Shown here in pieces: positions 34,325 through 41,831 of a stretch of 44,836 nt of DNA; the stretch's first letter is position 1, and each line of letters begins with the position of its first letter. The notes beneath the pieces were generated by a model. The model did not search any database. It worked only from the letters and a program-made list of their open reading frames with translations, and was not told where the DNA came from. Made by a program: the position numbers and the translations under genes. This DNA comes from an uncultured Prevotella sp. (GTDB lineage: Bacteria; Bacteroidota; Bacteroidia; Bacteroidales; Bacteroidaceae): positions 1-44,836 of the forward strand of contig CALFGU010000235.1 of NCBI GenBank assembly GCA_937877685.1, written 5' to 3'.

Positions 34325-34990
34325 ATGGGACACATTGCTAAAAACATCTCAGAAATCCGCGCCTCACTGCCACCAACAACCCAATTGGTGGCAGTGTCAA
34401 AATATTATCCCACAGAGGCCGTGGCCGAAGCCTATGCCGCTGGGCAGCGCATCTTTGGCGAGAGTCGCGCACAGGAACTTCGTGAGAAGGCAGAGGCACT
34501 TCCGAAGGACATTGAGTGGCACTTTATTGGGCATCTCCAACCCAATAAGGTGAAATACATAGCTCCGTTCATCAGCATGATTCATGCCGTTGACACTCCC
34601 AAACTCCTTGCCGAAATCAACCGACAGGCGGAGAAATGTGAGCGCACGATTCCCTGCTTGCTCCAACTCCATGTGGCGGCTGAGGAAACGAAATATGGTT
34701 TTTCCCCTGATGAGGCGTGGCAATTCTTGGAGTTGGGCGAGTGGAAGCATTTCCCTCACGCCCAAATCTCAGGCATCATGTGCATGGCTACGAACACGGA
34801 CGACGAACTCCGCATTCGCCACGATTTCCAAGTGGCACACGACTTCTTTCTTCGTGCCCAGTCCACCTTCTTCGCCGATGTCCCCCATTTCTCTCAATGT
34901 TCGTGGGGAATGTCTGACGATTATCCCCTCGCCATTGCCGAAGGAAGCACCCTCGTGCGTATCGGTTCCAAAATCTTTTGCGACTCCTGA
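34325..34990 (+). CDS. YggS/PLPBP-family pyridoxal phosphate homeostasis protein
   Basis: 221 residues. Single-domain PLP-binding barrel that buffers pyridoxal phosphate without known catalysis. PLP lysine Lys26 in LVAVSKYYP. Family motifs: RIFGESRAQELREKA, WHFIGHLQPNKVKYI, IHAVDTPKLLAEIN, LLQLHVAAEETKYGFSPDEA, GIMCMATNTDD, SWGMSDDYPLAIAEGSTLVRIGSKIF. Complete and of normal length. Confidence 0.95.
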   Translation: MGHIAKNISEIRASLPPTTQLVAVSKYYPTEAVAEAYAAGQRIFGESRAQELREKAEALPKDIEWHFIGHLQPNKVKYIAPFISMIHAVDTPKLLAEINRQAEKCERTIPCLLQLHVAAEETKYGFSPDEAWQFLELGEWKHFPHAQISGIMCMATNTDDELRIRHDFQVAHDFFLRAQSTFFADVPHFSQCSWGMSDDYPLAIAEGSTLVRIGSKIFCDS

Positions 34991-35040
34991 TTTTTTTTAG
35001 ACAGAAGTACAAAAGAACAAAATACAGCCAATCTTTTTCA

Positions 35041-35102
35041 GACAAAAGAACAAAAGAAACAGAAGGAATTTACGATTGAAAAGTAGGGACGCACGGCCGT
35101 GC
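35041..35102. repeat. Left part of the dispersed repeat interrupted by the IS
   Basis: It matches 38320-38379 closely (GACAxAAGAACA, then AATTTACGATTGAAAAGTAG, then GGGACGCACGG). A related GACAGAAG unit precedes it at 35000. The other half resumes at 36494. Confidence 0.85.
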
Positions 35103-36493
35103 ACTGCTGTCCCAAAGAAATATTAACCTTTTGATTCCTGCTCTAAAAACCTTTTGGAAGTGACATTTTGTCAAAATTCAAATAGTGTTGGGAATATCGG
35201 TTGGGGAGGTGTCTCATTTTGCTCTTTATATCTATTAACGACATCTCCGATGAATGCTTTTTCGGTTAATGAAACACTTATCATGTTTGCAAAGTCATAT
35301 AGACTCCCTTTATAGGATACAGCATCAGCGGTGAGTGCTAAAACACAGTATGCCGTGAATGCAATATAGATCTGTATCATTACTGCATTTGCTGATGTAC
35401 CATAAAATGAGTTGATTCGCAAATGTTGTTTTATCCACTTAAAAAAGACTTCAATATTCCATCTATATTTGTACAGTAGGGCTACTTTTTCTGCAGGTAA
35501 TTCATAGTTGTTGGTAATTAAAATTAAGGTGTCGTTCTTATTTTCTAGATAATATGCAACCAAACGAAGTTCATACGGATAATTAGTTTTAGCCCATCTG
35601 CTCGTGAATTTTATCAATTGGTCAGCATACACACAAGCGCAATCACTTCTATGAGTTTCATCTTTAGAGATAACATATTTAACATTGTTTTTTATTGGAA
35701 CGATGAAATAAGCATTCTTCTCTTTGATGGTACGTAACCCTTTGGTTTTCATGTATGCTTTATCCATAATATAGAGGCAATCAGGTTCATAGGGGTAATC
35801 CTCCATAAATGTCTGGTCACGTTCCTCATGTCCTGTGATTAAACTCATCCTTGGAACCTCTCTTAAAAGGTCATACATTGTATGTAGTTTTATTCCACCC
35901 ACACCTTGCTGGGGTACACTCCAAGAATATTTACTGAGTTCAAATTTGATACTACTTGAGTCTATTGCAAAGAATCCACTAACTGAGAATAATTCTGATA
36001 ACTCCTCTAATATGGGATCGCGAAACTTTATGGAGGCCGTCTTTTGCATCATTCTTTGCGCAAGTTCACGATAAATGGCGACTTCGCGTTTAGAGTTTGC
36101 ATATGCGATATTATTTCGACTAATATGTTTTCCCATCCCCATCCTATAGAGTTTATCACTATGAGCACGCAAAGAAACTTCTATGTCTCGTAAACTACGA
36201 CGAGAAGTAAGTTGAGCCCATATCATCACCTGAAGATGATTCCAACAACTAAATTCTTTTACATACTTGTTTCCACGATAACGGGCTACTAATGTTTCAA
36301 AAAAATCTCTATCTATAAACAAAGACAATTGAGTAAATACGTAAGGAATTTGAGGCATATTGTGACAAAATGAAAGTTTGTATGAAATTAGCACAATACT
36401 CCATTCTAAAATCCTCCGTAAACATTTTTCTTTATAAGTTGTTGATATTTTAGTAAATACGAGATGGTTTGCGAAAATCTTTGGGACAGCAGT
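35103..36493 (-). mobile_element. Complete IS4-like insertion sequence, 1391 bp
   Basis: Perfect 16-bp terminal inverted repeats ACTGCTGTCCCAAAGA (35103-35118 and 36478-36493), flanked on both sides by GCACGGCCGTGC (35091-35102 and 36494-36505), read as a 12-bp target duplication, a size usual for IS4-type elements. It contains one intact transposase gene. The related uninterrupted site at 38366-38389 confirms the borders. Confidence 0.9.
35171..36358 (-). CDS. IS4-family transposase
   Basis: 395 residues beginning MPQIPYVFTQLSLFIDRDFF, the N-terminal domain typical of this IS4 group. The DDE catalytic core shows FFAIDSSSIKFELSKYSW (first Asp), DCLYIMDKAYMKTKGL (second Asp) and the C-terminal YKYRWNIEVFFKWIKQHL, the Y-x2-R-x3-E-x6-K signature carrying the catalytic Glu. 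The frame is open upstream to 36562, but that would run through the terminal repeat into flanking DNA, so the ATG at 36358 inside the element is used. No frameshift seen, so probably active. Confidence 0.93.
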   Translation of the reverse strand: MPQIPYVFTQLSLFIDRDFFETLVARYRGNKYVKEFSCWNHLQVMIWAQLTSRRSLRDIEVSLRAHSDKLYRMGMGKHISRNNIAYANSKREVAIYRELAQRMMQKTASIKFRDPILEELSELFSVSGFFAIDSSSIKFELSKYSWSVPQQGVGGIKLHTMYDLLREVPRMSLITGHEERDQTFMEDYPYEPDCLYIMDKAYMKTKGLRTIKEKNAYFIVPIKNNVKYVISKDETHRSDCACVYADQLIKFTSRWAKTNYPYELRLVAYYLENKNDTLILITNNYELPAEKVALLYKYRWNIEVFFKWIKQHLRINSFYGTSANAVMIQIYIAFTAYCVLALTADAVSYKGSLYDFANMISVSLTEKAFIGDVVNRYKEQNETPPQPIFPTLFEF

Positions 36494-36527
36494 GCACGGC
36501 CGTGCGTCCGCATTCAAACGAAGTTTT

Positions 36528-36690
36528 GACAGAAGGACAAAAGAACAAAAGGTTATTAGCAAACCATTCCTTATGTACTTATGTTCTTATGTCAAAATAA
36601 ACAGCGTTTCTAACAGAAGTACAAAAGAACAAAAGGTTATTAATTAACCGTTCCTTATACACATCTGTTCTTATGTCAAAAAAATCAATG
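36528..36690. repeat. 84-bp duplication built of 21-bp units
   Basis: Two copies begin at 36528 and 36612 (offset 84 = 4 x 21), each GACAGAAG or AACAGAAG, then GGTTATTA, then TTCTTATGTCAAAA. They continue the dispersed repeat right of the IS. Confidence 0.85.
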
Positions 36691-36711
36691 CCCTCTCCTT
36701 CATTTCATCCA

Positions 36712-36757
36712 CAAAAAAAGCGGGAGTGTCCAAACTTTAAGGTTTAGGCACTCCCGC
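36712..36757 (-). terminator. Terminator of the DUF4878-like gene
   Basis: GCGGGAGTG (36720-36728) pairs with CACTCCCGC (36749-36757); on the minus strand it is followed by seven T. Confidence 0.85.
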
Positions 36758-36772
36758 ACTTGTTATTCTAAA

Positions 36773-37261
36773 TTACATACCACCCAATTCTTCAAGATCT
36801 ACTCTCCACTTGCCAGCATACTTAACCATGGGGATTTCTACATATTCCGTTTCCCCATTATATGAAATTTTTAATTTCACCGTGGCAGTCCTTCCATTCT
36901 CAGATATAGACTCTGACACGACAACAAACTTTGCCCCCTTAAATTCCTCAAATTGTTTAGCAAGTTCCTTTCCCATTTCGTTCACTGCTTGCATGAAATA
37001 TTCATTAAACAGTTTCTTCTGCTCAGCGTTCATTTTCTCCAATTGGTCAAAAACCTCCTTTATATACCAACTATCCTTTTCAACGACACCTTTCATCATA
37101 TTGTTGCAAAACTTCACAGCAACAGCGCTGGGCGTACCAGCCTTTTGCTGAGCACTCGTAGCATTAGTTGCGGGCGCAGAAGTAATAACTGAAGTATTAG
37201 CAAAGGCTGAAGAAGCAACGACAACCAAACCCATCACAAGGGTAAATAACATTTTTTTCAT
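36773..37261 (-). CDS. Exported DUF4878-like (NTF2-fold) protein
   Basis: 162 residues with a signal peptide (MKKMLFTLVMGLVVVASSAFA). After a Thr/Ala-rich linker comes TPSAVAVKFCNNMMKGVVEK, the common beginning of DUF4878 lumazine-binding-like domains, then helices with MNAEQKKLFNEYFMQAVNEM and C-terminal strands FVVVSESISENGRTATVKLK and YAGKWRVDLEEL. The order fits the NTF2/SnoaL-like cone fold. Function unknown. It has its own promoter and terminator. Confidence 0.8.
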   Translation of the reverse strand: MKKMLFTLVMGLVVVASSAFANTSVITSAPATNATSAQQKAGTPSAVAVKFCNNMMKGVVEKDSWYIKEVFDQLEKMNAEQKKLFNEYFMQAVNEMGKELAKQFEEFKGAKFVVVSESISENGRTATVKLKISYNGETEYVEIPMVKYAGKWRVDLEELGGM

Positions 37262-37335
37262 AACTTTGTGTTTTTATAGCGGTAGAACTTCAAAATTTAA
37301 ATTAAGTGCATTCAATATGAATGCGTTACACATTG

Positions 37336-37366
37336 CAAATTTAGTAAATAAAACATAACTTCCAAG
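37336..37366 (-). promoter_or_regulatory. Promoter of the DUF4878-like gene
   Basis: On the minus strand CTTG (37363-37366), a 19-base spacer, then TAaaTTTG (37336-37343), 75 bases before the ATG at 37261. Confidence 0.65.
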
Positions 37367-37489
37367 CAATGTGCCCTTTTTTCACACAAAAGGTGGGTTA
37401 TTTACGAAAAACAGTGTGTGAGCAACGCGTCTCTCGCCAGCAACAACACACCGTTAGAAGTATGCCTCGCAAAACAACCTCAGATAATT

Positions 37490-38302
37490 ATGATACGCTC
37501 CGTTTTAACTCCACTCATAAGTCATCGATTCCTCACCGATTCGCGCTATCGCGAGGGGCATTTGAGGGTTGTGAATGCCCTACCCTCACGCCTTGTGTTG
37601 GGACTCCATAGTCCGGAACTGAAACTTACGGCAAAGACGATTTCTGTGGCTGGGTGCGAGGTGGAAATGCCTAATGGTCGGCACAGAGTCTGTAAGAATG
37701 GCAAGGAAGTGATACATTGTTTTGAGAAAGTGGCTAACAATTCGCTCTGTCATGAAGAAGTGGTCATTTGGGGGTATTTGATAAACCACGAAAAGTGTAA
37801 TTTCTCCGAACGATGCTCGCTTTTGGGGCGCTACATCCCTGTGATTGACAACTGGGCGGTATGCGATTCCTTTTGTGCCCATGCCAAGTGGATGGCCAAG
37901 GCAGATAAGCACGAACTTTGGGCATTTCTCCAACCCTATTTCCGCTCCACGCGCGAATTTGAAGTGCGCTTCGCCGTCGTTGTAGCCATGACCTATTTCC
38001 TGACCGAGGAATGGTTGCCCCGCATCTTTGAGCAGTTTGAAGCGCTCCGCTTTGAGGAAATCATTTCCGAGTATCAATACGTAAAAGGCAAACCTAAAGT
38101 TGCCCAACAAGGCACGGCGCAAGGACCGCAACCCTATTACGTGCGCATGGCAGTAGCCTGGTGTCTCGCCACCGCCCTCGCCAAATTCCCCGACCTCACC
38201 CGCTCCTTCGTGCGTGCCACTACCCTCCCCGAAGACATCATCAAACTCTACGTCCGTAAGGCCCGCGAGTCCTTCCGAACGCGAAGTGTGACAGCGATAT
38301 AA
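37490..38302 (+). CDS. DNA alkylation repair protein (AlkD-like HEAT fold)
   Basis: 270 residues. It matches the short AlkD-like family: LTDSRYREGHLRVVNALPSR, LVLGLHSPELKLTAKTI, then HEEVVIWGYLINHEKCNF, the hallmark YIPVIDNWAVCDSFC, FEVRFAVVVAMTYFLTEEW, and YYVRMAVAWCLATALAKFP near the end. Family members excise or protect alkylated bases. Two apparent insertions are seen: about residues 55-75 (CEVEMPNGRHRVCKNGKEVI) and 205-225 (VKGKPKVAQQGTAQ). The ATG at 37490 fits family starts; a GTG 24 codons upstream is possible. Confidence 0.85.
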   Translation: MIRSVLTPLISHRFLTDSRYREGHLRVVNALPSRLVLGLHSPELKLTAKTISVAGCEVEMPNGRHRVCKNGKEVIHCFEKVANNSLCHEEVVIWGYLINHEKCNFSERCSLLGRYIPVIDNWAVCDSFCAHAKWMAKADKHELWAFLQPYFRSTREFEVRFAVVVAMTYFLTEEWLPRIFEQFEALRFEEIISEYQYVKGKPKVAQQGTAQGPQPYYVRMAVAWCLATALAKFPDLTRSFVRATTLPEDIIKLYVRKARESFRTRSVTAI

Positions 38303-38319
38303 CAATGTTTTCTGTTTCA

Positions 38320-38405
38320 GACAGAAGAACAGAAGAAACAGAAGGGATTTTACGATTGAAAAGTAGGGACGCACGGCCCGTGCGTCCGCATTCAAACGAA
38401 CTTTC
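38320..38405. repeat. Uninterrupted copy of the dispersed repeat, with palindrome
   Basis: It matches the left IS flank (35041-35102) and then the right flank (from 36500) without the IS. The palindromic centre GGGACGCACGGCCCGTGCG lies at 38366-38384. It is followed directly by the 21-bp array. Confidence 0.88.
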
Positions 38406-38616
38406 GACAGAAGTACAGAAGAACAAAAGATTATTCGTTAACCATTCTTTATGCACTTTTGTTCTTATGTCTAAACCATCGGTTATCTTATCTAAAACAT
38501 CTGTCCCCATGTCTCAAACTGTAGCAATTCTATCCCACTTTATTGCAATTATGTCTAACTTTGTAGCGCTTCTGTCTAATCCCTTTGCGAATCTATCCAT
38601 TTTACGACACTTTAAC
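38406..38616. repeat. 21-bp-phased array, about ten units
   Basis: The first three 21-bp blocks match the 36528 repeat. From 38470 units start every 21 bases (38491, 38512, 38533, 38554, 38575, 38596) with TCTAA, TCTCA, TCCCA or TCCAT. The array ends 22 bases before the rhodanese start at 38639 and fills the 38303-38638 gap together with the preceding repeat. Confidence 0.88.
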
Positions 38617-38638
38617 CATCACTCATTCCTTCATATTT

Positions 38639-39007
38639 ATGAAACATCTCTTATCACTTCTCCTTGCCGCTGCCTCCCTCGTAGGTTGCCAGTCAAACAC
38701 AGCGTTTAAATCCGTAGATGCCCAGCAATTTGCCGAAGTTATAGCCAATAAGGACGTGCAACTCGTAGATGCCCGCACACCCGAAGAATTTAGCGAAGGT
38801 CACATCCCCGGTGCCGTAAACATAGACGTCAAATCCGCAGACTTTGATGCCCAAATCGCCCAACTTGATACTTCCCGCCCCGTCGCCGTTTACTGCCGTA
38901 GCGGTCGCCGTAGCAAACTCGCTGCCGAGCGCATGACCAACGCCGGTCTCCAAGTCACCGAACTCGCAGAAGGCATCCTTTCCTGGAAAGGCGAAGTGGT
39001 GAAGTAA
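38639..39007 (+). CDS. Rhodanese-domain lipoprotein
   Basis: 122 residues. Signal peptide MKHLLSLLLAAASLVGC with lipobox LVGC, so Cys17 is likely lipidated and the protein is anchored facing the periplasm or surface. One rhodanese domain follows: VQLVDARTPEEFSEGHIPGA and active-site Cys86 in VYCRSGRRSKLAAE. Rhodaneses transfer sulphane sulphur or handle thiols. The start at 38639 is set by the signal peptide; an upstream in-frame ATG lies in the 21-bp array. Confidence 0.93.
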   Translation: MKHLLSLLLAAASLVGCQSNTAFKSVDAQQFAEVIANKDVQLVDARTPEEFSEGHIPGAVNIDVKSADFDAQIAQLDTSRPVAVYCRSGRRSKLAAERMTNAGLQVTELAEGILSWKGEVVK

Positions 39008-39029
39008 ATATTAAAAAAATTAAGAAACT

Positions 39030-40256
39030 ATGAATACAGGAATTCAAATTACAAACAACATTGAAGCGAAGTTCTTTGCTTTCTTGACAGAATTAGTAGA
39101 GAGTGGTTGTCCGCAGGATATCTTGATAGAATTTTTAGATCGCGAACTTGGGGAAGCCTTGGATCGTTTCGATGGTTCGCCTAACGTACTTGAGGAAGAG
39201 ATTGCCTATCAACTTGAGAAAATATTAAATGCGTGTAGTGAGGAAGCCTGGAGTTATTTGCCAGATCAGGATGAACTTAAAAGAGTTATTGGATGTGCTT
39301 CTCCAGTAGGAATAAATGAAGATTACCTTCAGGTTAAAAAGGAGGCCAACAGAAAGACGGCTGAAAAAATCGCCAGTCTTTATTTGGAGAAAAATCCGAG
39401 AGACTTGTTTTATGGTGCACTTTTATTGGGAGAAGATGACGAAGAAATATGGTCCTATAAAAAACTTACAGAGGAGGAATTAAATGTGTTGCGTAAGTGT
39501 TCCGAACTTGCAAAATCAGAAGAATGTGGTTTGGGAGAAATCCTTGAATCAGAAGGACATGTGAAGTTGCTTGAGAAATTATTGCAGCACGACACACCGT
39601 ATAGTTTAGGTTTTCTTGATTCTATTGATTTGGAGCACCCTCGGAAATTTTCATGGTTTGCCTTTCAAAGTGTGTCAGCACAGGCGACTCTTGAAAGAGA
39701 AAAAATAATTGGGGTAGCCTTAACAGACGAGGAATACAAAGAGATTTTGATTGAACTCCTTCTGAACAGCAATCATTACTCAATGAATATGCTTGTTTAC
39801 CGAAAACCAGAATTGGCGCAACAAATCATGGAGCATTTGTCCTATGCAAGTATGGATTTTATGTTTGAAAATTGGGAACCCTTTGTTGCGGATATGAAAG
39901 AATTAAAGGATGTTTGTGAGAAGATATTAAACCCATTTAAGGATACATTGGGTTTGTTTGAATGTGAAAATCCTGTCATTAAGGCTTTTGTTTTGAGACA
40001 TCAAATAGAACCTGAATATGGTCTCTTCAATGAGTATCATACACATATGTACTTCGAGGGACGTAAAATAAAGGTATCTAATGAGCAATATACAGACAAC
40101 GGTTCCGGCAATTTTGAATCCTTCACTATAGATGCTTCTGTTGTAATGAAAAAGTATGGTTTGGATGCTCCCGAAGATATTTATCCTTACTTCAAAGAAC
40201 ATTACAACAAGGCAGATGCCCTTGAACAACTACGTAAAGAACTTCTTGGAGAATAA
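39030..40256 (+). CDS. Unrecognised 408-residue protein
   Basis: I do not recognise this protein. It has no signal peptide or membrane segment, is strongly acidic and mostly helical, with Leu- and Glu-rich stretches in the first 330 residues (FLTELVESGCPQDILIEFLD, LEKLLQHDTPYSLGFLDSI). The last 70 residues seem to form a separate strand-rich piece (HTHMYFEGRKIKVSNEQYTD). The helical part could be a repeat scaffold but no clear period was found. It begins 22 bases after the rhodanese gene and has a good terminator, so the two may share a transcript. Base composition looks more AT-rich than the neighbours, suggesting transfer. Confidence 0.75.
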   Translation: MNTGIQITNNIEAKFFAFLTELVESGCPQDILIEFLDRELGEALDRFDGSPNVLEEEIAYQLEKILNACSEEAWSYLPDQDELKRVIGCASPVGINEDYLQVKKEANRKTAEKIASLYLEKNPRDLFYGALLLGEDDEEIWSYKKLTEEELNVLRKCSELAKSEECGLGEILESEGHVKLLEKLLQHDTPYSLGFLDSIDLEHPRKFSWFAFQSVSAQATLEREKIIGVALTDEEYKEILIELLLNSNHYSMNMLVYRKPELAQQIMEHLSYASMDFMFENWEPFVADMKELKDVCEKILNPFKDTLGLFECENPVIKAFVLRHQIEPEYGLFNEYHTHMYFEGRKIKVSNEQYTDNGSGNFESFTIDASVVMKKYGLDAPEDIYPYFKEHYNKADALEQLRKELLGE

Positions 40257-40264
40257 AAATAGTA

Positions 40265-40315
40265 TAGCAGTTGACCAACCTTCCAACTTGAGAAGTGGTC
40301 AACTGCTATTTTTTT
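40265..40315 (+). terminator. Terminator after the 408-residue gene
   Basis: TAGCAGTTGACCA (40265-40277) pairs perfectly with TGGTCAACTGCTA (40296-40308), followed by a run of seven T. Confidence 0.88.
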
Positions 40316-40453
40316 GTAATCATATGGTAGTTAGTGGCTACCCCTTGGGTTGTCCACAAACACTACTTACCTCATAAATTATAACGGGGATACACGTTTG
40401 TCTCACACATCTTTTATACGTATATAGCGTTTCACCACCCCATTATCTTATTC

Positions 40454-40461
40454 TACTTTTG
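40454..40461 (+). promoter_or_regulatory. -7 box before the 81-bp repeats
   Basis: TActTTTG, followed by CACAC, about 420 bases before the WG-repeat gene. Similar but imperfect boxes recur in each downstream repeat. Confidence 0.5.
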
Positions 40462-40508
40462 CACACAGATTTAGTATGCGTCACACATGCAGACGTATGT
40501 GAAACCAT

Positions 40509-40832
40509 GTGTAAATAGTTTTCTGTGAAAACAACATTTTTCATAGGGTGAAGTAAATTAGCACTTTTGCTTCGGACTCTTGCACTATGTGTAAAAGAGT
40601 TCTCTGTGAAAACAACATTTTTCATAGAGTGAAGTAAATTAGCACTTTTGCTTTGGACTTTTGCACTATGTGTAAAAGAGTTTTCTGTGAACAACAACAT
40701 TTTTCATAGGGTGAAGTAAAGTAGCACTTTTGCTTCGGACTTTTGCACCATGTGTAAAAGAGTTTTCTGTGAAAACAACATTTTTCATAGAGTGAAGTAA
40801 TGTTGCACTTTTACTTCGGACTTTTGCACCAT
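40509..40832. repeat. Four tandem repeats of about 81 bp
   Basis: Units at 40509-40588, 40589-40669, 40670-40751 and 40752-40832 (80, 81, 82, 81 bp), about 90% alike. Each starts GTGTAAA and contains ACAACATTTTTCATAG and a promoter-like GGACTTTTGCAC at its end. A partial fifth copy lies after the next gene (41638-41689). With 40454-40461 this accounts for most of the 40257-40880 gap. Confidence 0.92.
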
Positions 40833-40880
40833 CAAACGAAAACAAGTTCTTTTAGTGTTAACCTTTTTTAGATAGTGATT

Positions 40881-41621
40881 ATGAACGAACAGAAGATTTT
40901 GCTTCCTAAAGCGACTACAGAACAAGTAGAACAACTTGATGCGATGGTTAAGAAGATGGGACTCATCAAGGAATCTGATTATTGTGAATTCTACGAAGAG
41001 TACAACGACTTGATCTTAAGTTATGATTGGAGCGATATTGTGTTTGAGGAGAATGGTAAGAAGGGGCTTATGAATGTGAAGGGTGATGTAGTGGTGCCTG
41101 CGATCTACGATGACTTTAGTGACCTCGCGCCTTATTACGAATACCCTAAGAAGGTTATAGCATATCTTGATGGTAAGGCTGCTTTAGTGAAGCGTGATGG
41201 TGAAGGAACTCCTATTACAGACTTTGAGTTCTCGCAAATGGAACACATCCCGTTTTCGCCCTTCTATGCAGTTTGGAAGGCAGAAGATGAGGCGCACTTT
41301 GCATTGATGCATGATGGTAAAGTTTTTACACCTTATGAGATAGAAGTCTATGGAGATGTTGTAGATGGAGGTGTTTGGCTTGGAGCGAATGGAAAAACAG
41401 GGTTGATTTATTATGTGGGAACTCTTATTTACATCAAACCAGAGTATGACAGTATCTATGATGAGGGCGTCAGTAGCGACTTCTTCTTTGTTAAGGATGG
41501 TGTTGAAGGACGTCTTATGTTAGACGGTCGCTTCATTCCCAATGAGGTGTTTGATAACCTTACAGATGAAGAGTATGATGAATTGTTTAATGTAGGGTGG
41601 CTTTCAGCGGTAGACTTTTAA
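40881..41621 (+). CDS. WG-repeat (KWG-like) protein
   Basis: 246 residues, cytoplasmic, acidic. The centre holds repeats of the WG type: VFEENGKKGLMNVKGDVVVP followed by AIYDDFSDL; VIAYLDGKAALVKRDGEG; WLGANGKTGLIYYVGTLIYI followed by KPEYDSIYDEG; and a last partial one (FFVKDGVEGRLMLDGRF). These form small beta units; many such proteins neighbour secreted or defence genes, but the role is unknown. The ATG at 40881 is preferred to a GTG two codons upstream. It sits behind four promoter-like 81-bp repeats. Confidence 0.85.
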   Translation: MNEQKILLPKATTEQVEQLDAMVKKMGLIKESDYCEFYEEYNDLILSYDWSDIVFEENGKKGLMNVKGDVVVPAIYDDFSDLAPYYEYPKKVIAYLDGKAALVKRDGEGTPITDFEFSQMEHIPFSPFYAVWKAEDEAHFALMHDGKVFTPYEIEVYGDVVDGGVWLGANGKTGLIYYVGTLIYIKPEYDSIYDEGVSSDFFFVKDGVEGRLMLDGRFIPNEVFDNLTDEEYDELFNVGWLSAVDF

Positions 41622-41637
41622 CGCGTAACTTTTTCTT

Positions 41638-41689
41638 TGAGTGCAGTAAACCTGCACTCGTACTTCCTACTTTTGCACTGTCAAACGAT
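41638..41689. repeat. Partial fifth copy of the 81-bp repeat
   Basis: GAGTGCAGTAAACCTGCACT, then TACTTCCTACTTTTGCAC and TCAAACGA correspond to the end of unit four (GAGTGAAGTAA, TTACTTCGGACTTTTGCAC, TCAAACGA). Here the box is a full TActTTTG (41669-41676). Confidence 0.7.
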
Positions 41690-41759
41690 CAGTAGAAGCG
41701 TTGACGGCTGTCTAATAGACGAATAAACGGGAGTTGGGCGTGCATTCCGGACGGCAGTA

Positions 41760-41793
41760 GCACTCTGTACTCTGCACTCTGTACTCTGTACTC
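41760..41793. repeat. GTACTCTG repeat, second locus
   Basis: CACTCTGTACTCTG words in tandem, the same element type as at 19763-19925, here just before the AAA+ gene. Confidence 0.75.
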
Positions 41794-41831
41794 TTATAAT
41801 AACCTTATCTATATAATCTTTGCGTGAGCAT

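Noticed and set aside
36359..36562. N-terminal extension of the transposase
   Set aside because: The extension would cross the IS terminal repeat and the target duplication into flanking DNA.
40443..40700. Minus-strand open frame encoding repeated peptides
   Set aside because: It is a by-product of the 81-bp repeats (27 codons each) without start context or similarity.
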